A DNA stretch of 64,000 nucleotides, from assembly GCA_938002255.1 (NCBI GenBank), contig CALLAL010000002.1, forward strand, positions 22,422 to 86,421, given 5' to 3'. The position numbers and the translations under genes are program-made. This document shows positions 59,069-64,000 of this stretch, in pieces (positions within the stretch are counted from its first letter, which is position 1; every line of letters begins with the position of its first letter). Source of the DNA: an uncultured bacterium. GTDB taxonomy: Bacteria; Desulfobacterota; BSN033; UBA1163. Under the pieces are notes generated by a model that saw only the letters and a list, made by a program, of their open reading frames with translations, did no database searches and was not told the origin of the DNA.

Positions 59069-61408
59069 TCAACCCCCTCGTTCCATCGCGTGTTCAACAG
59101 AATAAGGAGGGATCACAGGGGGAGTCCATTCCAACGTCTCCTGAGGCCGGACAAGGGTTTTAAACATGCTGATCTGTGAAAGAGCTAGATTGGCAAGCAA
59201 AAAACAGATGATCGACTCTGCACCCTGATTTTGATTAACTCCTTGAGGATCAAGGCCATCAAAACAGCTTCCCCTCGAAAAGTCGTATAAGGATACGCCA
59301 AGGCGATTCCTTCCAAGGAACCACTCAAAGGCAGCCCGAGCCAATTCGAGATAACGGGGGTCCCGACTGGTCTGATAAGCAAATGTATAGGCCTCCGTCA
59401 GATACCCCGCATCAATCGGTTGCTGGCTGAAAACCGCTTTCTCATGTCCCCGTTCATACCAGTGGGAGTTTCCAATCAGATCAAAATAATCCCCGTTGTA
59501 GATTTCCTGGGTGAGAAAGTCGAGACTTTCAAGTCCAATCTCCCGATATTTTTTAAAACCGGTCAGTTGATGAGCGGCTAACAGCGCATGAGGGATTTTG
59601 GCATTTCCATAGGTGAGAGCCCCATGAAACCACCGCCAATCCTTCTCGCAATGTTTTTCGTACTCTGTCACGAGGTGATCCGCGTAGGTGTATAAGAGAC
59701 GACGGATCGTGATGGCTCCTTCATAACGTTGCAAAAAATACCAAAACCCCATGATGGCATAAGCCATCGCCCTTGGGTGTTGGATCTCGAGGCTTTGAAC
59801 AGATCTTTCGAAAACTTCCCTGGCCAGTGCCCGAAACTGTTCATGAGGGCCTCTTGCCACTGCACATCCTAATCCCCATAGGGCACGGCCAACCGTGTCC
59901 TCGCTCCCCGTATCTTTCCTAAAGGTTCGATCATAATTCATGAATTCATGAAATCCCCCATTCTCTTTCTGTGCATAGGCTAAAAATGAAAGATAATGTT
60001 CAGCCAGCTTGAGAGCACGAGGTTCCTGGTACTGATTATAAAATTCAAGAGCAACGACAAGGGCCCGTCCAGCATCATCTGTGGAGTAACCGTGACGTCG
60101 ATCTGGAATTCCATAAGTAGCATGTTGAAAGATGCTGGTATCGTCCGTCAATCGACAGAGATGATCCAAGGTCATTTCAGGAAGGACATCCTGTTGAGGA
60201 AAGGTCTGTTCAGTAATTTTCAGCATGGGGACTTTATGAAGAGTGGAAAGGACGGTCCTAAACACCTTGAGATACTCTCGGCCAACTTCTTTCCAGATCA
60301 TTTTTCTTCCAAATTCATAGGCTTTTTTTCTCATGTGATGGCGTTTGGGTTCGTCTTCAATCAGTTCCATGATGGTTTGAGCCAGCCCTTCAATATCCCC
60401 GAACTCCACCAGTCTCCCTCGATCCTCCGCCAGCATCTCTTGGGCATACCAATAGGGGGTTGAAATCACAGCTTTTCCCATCCCCAACGCATAGGCGAGG
60501 GTTCCACTCGTAATCTGTTCTTTTGAGCGATAGGGAGTGATGTAAAGATCGCAGGCCCCAATAAACTCACACAACTCCTCAAGTCCAACAAACCGATTGT
60601 AGAAAAAGACATGATCCTCCAGTTGAAGTTTAGTAACACGGCGCTGCAGTGAGAGACGATATTCCTCTCCTCTAACCCGCTTCACCTCGGGATGAGTGGC
60701 TCCTAAAATGAGATAGGCAACCTTAGGATACTTTTTGATAACCTTGGGAAGGGCCTCCAGAACCATCTCAATCCCTTTATTCGGATTCAGGAGGCCAAAG
60801 GTCAATATGACAAAACGACCCTCGACATGGAACTGGTCCTTGTAAAAATTGGGATCGACAAAAGGAACATCGGGAATGCCATGATGGATGAAGAAGATTT
60901 TTGATTGTGGCACCCGATAGACCTCTTTCAGGAGTTGTTCCGCCCGCCGGCTCATTACGACCAGACCATTGGAAAGTTCCGCCACCTCCTGGAGGGCATT
61001 TCGATAGTGAGGTTCTGGCTCCTTTAAGACCGTGTGAAGAGTGGTCACAATGGGTTTTTTCAAATTAGAAAGGAAGTGGTTGATATAACTGCCCGCTGAC
61101 CCACCGAAAATTCCGAATTCGTGTTGAAGGGAAACGATATCGACCCCTGAAAAGTTCACATAGTCCGCTGCTAAACGATAATCGTGAATTCGATTCTGAC
61201 TAATTGTAAAGGAAACCTGCTCAGGATAGTTATACCCCTCTGGTATATTGTTGATGGCAACCACCCGAAATGAACCTTTTCCCAAATTTTCTTCGAGGGC
61301 ATGTGAAAGGTCATAGGTAAATGTAGCGATACCACAATTCCGTGGTAAATAATTCCCTACAAAAAAGATTTTTGAGTGGCTCTCTGGGTGTTGTAGCTGG
61401 TTCATCAT
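59069..61408 (-). CDS. GT4 glycosyltransferase with C-terminal alpha-helical domain
   Basis: 779 residues. N-terminal GT4 domain (PRNCGIATFTYDLSHAL, HEFGIFGG, SGTLAYALGMGKAVIS) of ~400 residues and a C-terminal ~350-residue alpha/alpha-barrel-like domain (DDTSIFQHATYGIPDRRHGYSTDDAGRAL, ELARAAFEWFLGRN). The second part resembles glycosidase-like six-hairpin folds. AAGGAG before the start. First gene of the cluster. Confidence 0.85.
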   Translation of the reverse strand: MMNQLQHPESHSKIFFVGNYLPRNCGIATFTYDLSHALEENLGKGSFRVVAINNIPEGYNYPEQVSFTISQNRIHDYRLAADYVNFSGVDIVSLQHEFGIFGGSAGSYINHFLSNLKKPIVTTLHTVLKEPEPHYRNALQEVAELSNGLVVMSRRAEQLLKEVYRVPQSKIFFIHHGIPDVPFVDPNFYKDQFHVEGRFVILTFGLLNPNKGIEMVLEALPKVIKKYPKVAYLILGATHPEVKRVRGEEYRLSLQRRVTKLQLEDHVFFYNRFVGLEELCEFIGACDLYITPYRSKEQITSGTLAYALGMGKAVISTPYWYAQEMLAEDRGRLVEFGDIEGLAQTIMELIEDEPKRHHMRKKAYEFGRKMIWKEVGREYLKVFRTVLSTLHKVPMLKITEQTFPQQDVLPEMTLDHLCRLTDDTSIFQHATYGIPDRRHGYSTDDAGRALVVALEFYNQYQEPRALKLAEHYLSFLAYAQKENGGFHEFMNYDRTFRKDTGSEDTVGRALWGLGCAVARGPHEQFRALAREVFERSVQSLEIQHPRAMAYAIMGFWYFLQRYEGAITIRRLLYTYADHLVTEYEKHCEKDWRWFHGALTYGNAKIPHALLAAHQLTGFKKYREIGLESLDFLTQEIYNGDYFDLIGNSHWYERGHEKAVFSQQPIDAGYLTEAYTFAYQTSRDPRYLELARAAFEWFLGRNRLGVSLYDFSRGSCFDGLDPQGVNQNQGAESIICFLLANLALSQISMFKTLVRPQETLEWTPPVIPPYSVEHAMERGG

Positions 61409-61441
61409 CTGAACAACTCCTTAGGCCCAAAGATCCCTCTA

Positions 61442-61600
61442 TCACTGTCCCCTCTTTTTTCGCTTCACAGGTTTCCTATTTTCTTCAACGACCTGATCCG
61501 ATATCTCCCCGCAGAGGATGCATCTCCATCCAGAGAACACGCCTTCATAGCTATAAAAAGTTTCGTAACTCATAAGGCCATGGCAGCGGTGGCATCTCAT
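61442..61600 (-). CDS. Small zinc-ribbon protein (52 residues)
   Basis: MRCHRCHGLMSYETFYSYEG, then GWRCILCGEISDQVV and a basic tail. Two CxxC pairs 24 residues apart predict a zinc ribbon. I recognise the pattern from small deltaproteobacterial proteins of unknown role. It lies 33 bp upstream of the glycosyltransferase gene. Confidence 0.7.
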   Translation of the reverse strand: MRCHRCHGLMSYETFYSYEGVFSGWRCILCGEISDQVVEENRKPVKRKKRGQ

Positions 61601-61770
61601 TGCTTTCCCTCAAAAAATCTCGTAATTTCCAACTTCCAGTTGGTCAGATCCTCTTTCGAAAAGGGAAAAGATGACCCCTCAGAGCGATTCGCTAAAGATA
61701 GATATACGGATCCCCCTCAAAAAAACATAAAAAACTAAAAAGAAGGAAAAAAAGGAAGAAAAGACGGAAT

Positions 61771-61798
61771 GCAGACACTTGCCAGAGCAAGTGCCTGC
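61771..61798 (-). terminator. Terminator after hsp20-1
   Basis: 12-bp stem (GCAGGCACTTGC with GCAAGTGTCTGC, one mismatch) and TCTG loop, followed on the minus strand by a T/C-rich tract; 9 bp past the hsp20 stop. Confidence 0.65.
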
Positions 61799-61806
61799 AA
61801 GAAAAC

Positions 61807-62274
61807 TTATTCAACTTTGACTTTAATCTCTTTCTTCTTGGCCTCTTCCGATTTAGGAAGAATAACTTTTAACACCCCATTTTTATAGGTCGCTTGAATC
61901 TTATCACTCTGGACCCCTTTGGGCAGCTGAATAGACCGAGCAAAGGAGCCATAACTTCTTTCAATCAAATGATAATCCTCTTCTTTCTCTTCCCTTTCTT
62001 GTTTCTTCTCGCCTTTGATGGTTAGCACACCATCTGAAAGGGAAATGTCAATGTCTTTAGGCTCCATCCCGGGCACCTCAGCCTTAATGACTAAGTCATT
62101 TTTGGTCTCTGAAACATCGAGGGAGGGGAACCAATCACTTACCTCCTCAGGTTTCCTTCGAATCCCCCTCTCAAAAAAGGAGTCCCAGAGCCGATCCATC
62201 TCCCTCCTCATCTGTTCAAAATCAAAAGGAACCCAATCTCGAAAAGGTTTCCATACAGTTAACTCACGTGCCAT
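61807..62274 (-). CDS. Hsp20/alpha-crystallin small heat shock protein
   Basis: 155 residues. N-terminal EQMRREMDRLWDSFFERG, alpha-crystallin domain (LDVSETKNDLVIKAEVPGM, LSDGVLTIKGEKKQE) and C-terminal KNGVLKVILPK plus the IxV-like tail KEIKVKVE. Holds unfolded proteins in the cytoplasm. Paralogue at 63240. Confidence 0.95.
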   Translation of the reverse strand: MARELTVWKPFRDWVPFDFEQMRREMDRLWDSFFERGIRRKPEEVSDWFPSLDVSETKNDLVIKAEVPGMEPKDIDISLSDGVLTIKGEKKQEREEKEEDYHLIERSYGSFARSIQLPKGVQSDKIQATYKNGVLKVILPKSEEAKKKEIKVKVE

Positions 62275-62399
62275 AGGTCATACCCCCTTTCTTTATATAA
62301 ATCTTGCATCCAAAAAACCCATAGAACAAAGTTTTCTAATGCAAAAAACAAACAAAAAGGAGAACGAACCTAAAACCCGCTTTTTCAATTTTCGCCCAA

Positions 62400-62428
62400 A
62401 AAATAGTCACACCTTTTCGATTTGTCAA
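62400..62428 (-). promoter_or_regulatory. Promoter of hsp20-1
   Basis: TTGACA (62428-62423), 17-bp spacer, TATTTT (62405-62400); shares CTTGACAAAT with the other hsp20 promoter. No CIRCE element. The 126-bp leader is A-rich. Confidence 0.55.
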
Positions 62429-62523
62429 GTAGGGATGTTGCTTGACTGGTAGCCATTGGTAAAAAAAGACTAAACGAATATCTAATTATATCAATGAGTT
62501 ACATATTTTTCTTTTAATACACC

Positions 62524-63156
62524 CTATGAAGAGGGTTGGAGTATGGTTCTAATCCATTCCGTAATTCCAGTACGGATCATCATCGTGCCAAAAGAGGCTA
62601 AAAGAAGGGCGAAAATTTTACCGATGCCCTTCGTTCCTCCTTCTTTCAAAACGCCCATCACCTTCCCTGAATAATTAAAAACGACCCAGACCAAGAGAAG
62701 GTTTAGAATGAAGCAAAAAATGGTTGCTCCATAACCATAAGCTGGGGCACTAATCAAGAGAAGGGTAAGAACACCCGGTCCTACAATCAAAGGAATTCCA
62801 ATGGGAACGACCCCCAGTGTTTCCTTTGGAAAAGTCCTCGTACGCTCTGGAAAGATAAGATCCACAATGGCAATGATAAAGAGCAAAATCCCTCCGGCGA
62901 TTTTGAAGTCAGAAACGGTAATCCCTAAAAGATCAAAAACCGATCCTCCGGCAACAAGAAAACCGATCCCCACCAAAAAAGCGGTTAGAGTGGATTGGCG
63001 AACGACTTTTTTCCGCTCCAAATCGCTCATCCCTGAGGTGAGGGAAACAAACACAGGAAGAATCCCAAACGGATCAAAGGCAACGAAAAATGGGATGAAG
63101 GGGAGGAAGATTTTTAAAGAAACCCATTGAGGGATAATAGAAACCAACCATTCCAT
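62524..63156 (-). CDS. MarC family membrane protein
   Basis: 210 residues, six membrane helices. FFVAFDPFGILPVFVSLT and PIGIPLIVGPGVLTLLL are MarC/NAAT signatures. Function is unclear (small neutral solute transport proposed). Lies between two hsp20 genes on the same strand and follows the hsp20-2 terminator. Confidence 0.9.
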   Translation of the reverse strand: MEWLVSIIPQWVSLKIFLPFIPFFVAFDPFGILPVFVSLTSGMSDLERKKVVRQSTLTAFLVGIGFLVAGGSVFDLLGITVSDFKIAGGILLFIIAIVDLIFPERTRTFPKETLGVVPIGIPLIVGPGVLTLLLISAPAYGYGATIFCFILNLLLVWVVFNYSGKVMGVLKEGGTKGIGKIFALLLASFGTMMIRTGITEWIRTILQPSS

Positions 63157-63183
63157 ATAGTTTCCTTATTGGTTGAAAAGAAT

Positions 63184-63210
63184 AAAAAAGGGCACCCCCT
63201 TCTGGTGCCC
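63184..63210 (-). terminator. Terminator after hsp20-2
   Basis: GGGCACC-AGAAGG-GGTGCCC hairpin (63210-63190) with TTTTTT (63189-63184) on the minus strand. Confidence 0.85.
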
Positions 63211-63239
63211 TGAAGGAGTAAACCGATCGACCAATTCAA

Positions 63240-63686
63240 TTACTCGACCTTAATCTTAATCTCTTTCTTCTTTGCCTCTTCGGTCTTGGGAAGAGTGATC
63301 GTCAAGAGGCCGTTCTTAAAATTGGCATTGATCTTATCACTCTCAACGGGCCTTGAAAGTCGAACCGTTCGGTTGAAAGGACCAAAGCCACGCTCGGCAA
63401 AAAGAACCGTCTCCTCTTCTCCTTTCTCCTGTTTCTTCTCGCCTTTGATGGTGAGAAGATCATTGGTCAATGAAATTTCGATCTCCTTGGGGTCAATTCC
63501 AGGCAATTCAACTTTAATGAGATATTCACCCTTGGTCTCTGAAATATCGAGTATTGGGAGCCATTCAGAAACTCCTTCCCCTCGTGTTGGCCTCCTCTCA
63601 AAAAAGCTATCTAACAAACGATCCATCTCCCTCCTCATCTGTTCCAGATCCCTAAAGGGCATCCAAGGAGCAACTCCCCATACCAT
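63240..63686 (-). CDS. Hsp20/alpha-crystallin small heat shock protein
   Basis: About 148 residues, close paralogue of the protein at 61807 (same EQMRREMDRL start, KEIKIKVE end). SETKGEYLIKVELPGIDPKEIEI and KNGLLTITLPKTEEAKKKEI. ATG 63686 has GGAGGG at good spacing. Own promoter and terminator. Confidence 0.95.
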   Translation of the reverse strand: MVWGVAPWMPFRDLEQMRREMDRLLDSFFERRPTRGEGVSEWLPILDISETKGEYLIKVELPGIDPKEIEISLTNDLLTIKGEKKQEKGEEETVLFAERGFGPFNRTVRLSRPVESDKINANFKNGLLTITLPKTEEAKKKEIKIKVE

Positions 63687-63725
63687 ATACATCCCTCCTT
63701 TCGGTTTTCAATAAAATTTGCCCAT

Positions 63726-63753
63726 AAGATAATCCTTTTCATCCATTTGTCAA
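63726..63753 (-). promoter_or_regulatory. Promoter of hsp20-2
   Basis: TTGACA (63753-63748), 16-bp spacer, TATCTT (63731-63726), 40 bp before the start. It lies 34 bp from the palindromic repeat copy B. Confidence 0.55.
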
Positions 63754-63787
63754 GAGGTTCGCCTACCGAACAATTCAGATCGTACCC

Positions 63788-64000
63788 CCTCAGTTAAAGA
63801 AATGAAAAAGGGTTGGGAGGTTGCTTCGGAAAAACCTTGAAGCAAAACTTCTGTTCGTCAAACGACCCAATCTGATTTAAAAAAATCCGATTCAAAGGGC
63901 ATGAGGGCTTCGATGAGGATAACCTTTTATAACCGCTCTTCAAGGTTTTGGAGGAGGAACGTTCCAACCCTTTTAAACCGAAAACACCCCATCACTGAGG
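63788..64000. repeat. Palindromic repeat element, copy B (may run past window)
   Basis: Inverse copy of 16376-16590, about 90% identical over the whole length, from CCTCAGTTAAAG to the last base ACTGAGG. It lies upstream of hsp20-2 and has no coding content. The outer 7-bp ends CCTCAGT/ACTGAGG are inverted repeats. Confidence 0.75.

Overview
The window is a gene-dense stretch of about 47-50% GC, probably from a Gram-negative bacterium of the Desulfobacterota (former Deltaproteobacteria) or a sister lineage. The evidence is lipopolysaccharide export (lptABC, kdsD), a complete Mla lipid-transport operon, and a regulatory PTS locus (hprK, rapZ, ptsN, an EIIA-Man protein, HPr, EI) next to rpoN and hpf, an order typical of that group. 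Archaeal-flavoured variants also occur: a DacZ-type diadenylate cyclase, a stand-alone GMP synthase ATP-PPase subunit, an ApgM-type phosphoglycerate mutase and a PAC2 protein. No phage, insertion sequence, rRNA or CRISPR array was seen.

Layout. 1-9.6 kb: the end of a c-di-AMP synthase gene; a minus-strand housekeeping operon (lipoprotein, ispE, tRNA-Gln, prs, rplY, pth, hppA); nfu; and a 950-bp regulatory region with a sigma-54 promoter, a GEMM-like structured leader, an intrinsic terminator and a 58-residue cysteine protein; then a small secreted protein and trxB. 9.8-19 kb, mostly plus strand: ndk-rlmN, then mtnP, a Mut7-C protein, rsmD, coaD and a double-HAD protein; then PAC2, an alpha/beta hydrolase, purC and a CDP-alcohol phosphotransferase. 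An aldo/keto reductase remnant and one copy of a 215-bp palindromic repeat lie here. 19-40 kb: an unbroken minus-strand run from apgM and pyrG through kdsD, lptCAB, rpoN, hpf, the PTS genes, metK and ahcY to an RND pump and ispG.

40-47.6 kb, minus: a zinc-ribbon protein, recG, an aminotransferase, hom, thrC and an AcuC-like deacetylase. No homoserine kinase gene is present, but apgM adjoins. 47.7-53.5 kb, plus: mlaEFDCA, a signal peptidase, an NTF2-like protein, guaA (ATP-PPase only) and a small helical protein. 53.6-64 kb: an iron-sulfur flavoprotein, small unknown proteins, a four-gene mannose-glycan cluster (GH5-like, GT4-cupin fusion, GH130, GT4 with a helical C-terminal domain), a 52-residue zinc ribbon, two hsp20 genes around marC, and a second, inverted copy of the palindromic repeat at the window end.

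The most distinctive feature is the sigma-54 promoter/GEMM-like leader at 7.83-8.17 kb. The most mobile-looking sequence is the palindromic repeat family. Several functional links are visible: c-di-AMP synthesis and a probable cyclic-dinucleotide-sensing RNA lie within 8 kb; methionine salvage and the SAM cycle (mtnP, an MtnX-like domain, metK, ahcY) recur; and rpoN lies in the same window as a well-formed sigma-54 promoter.
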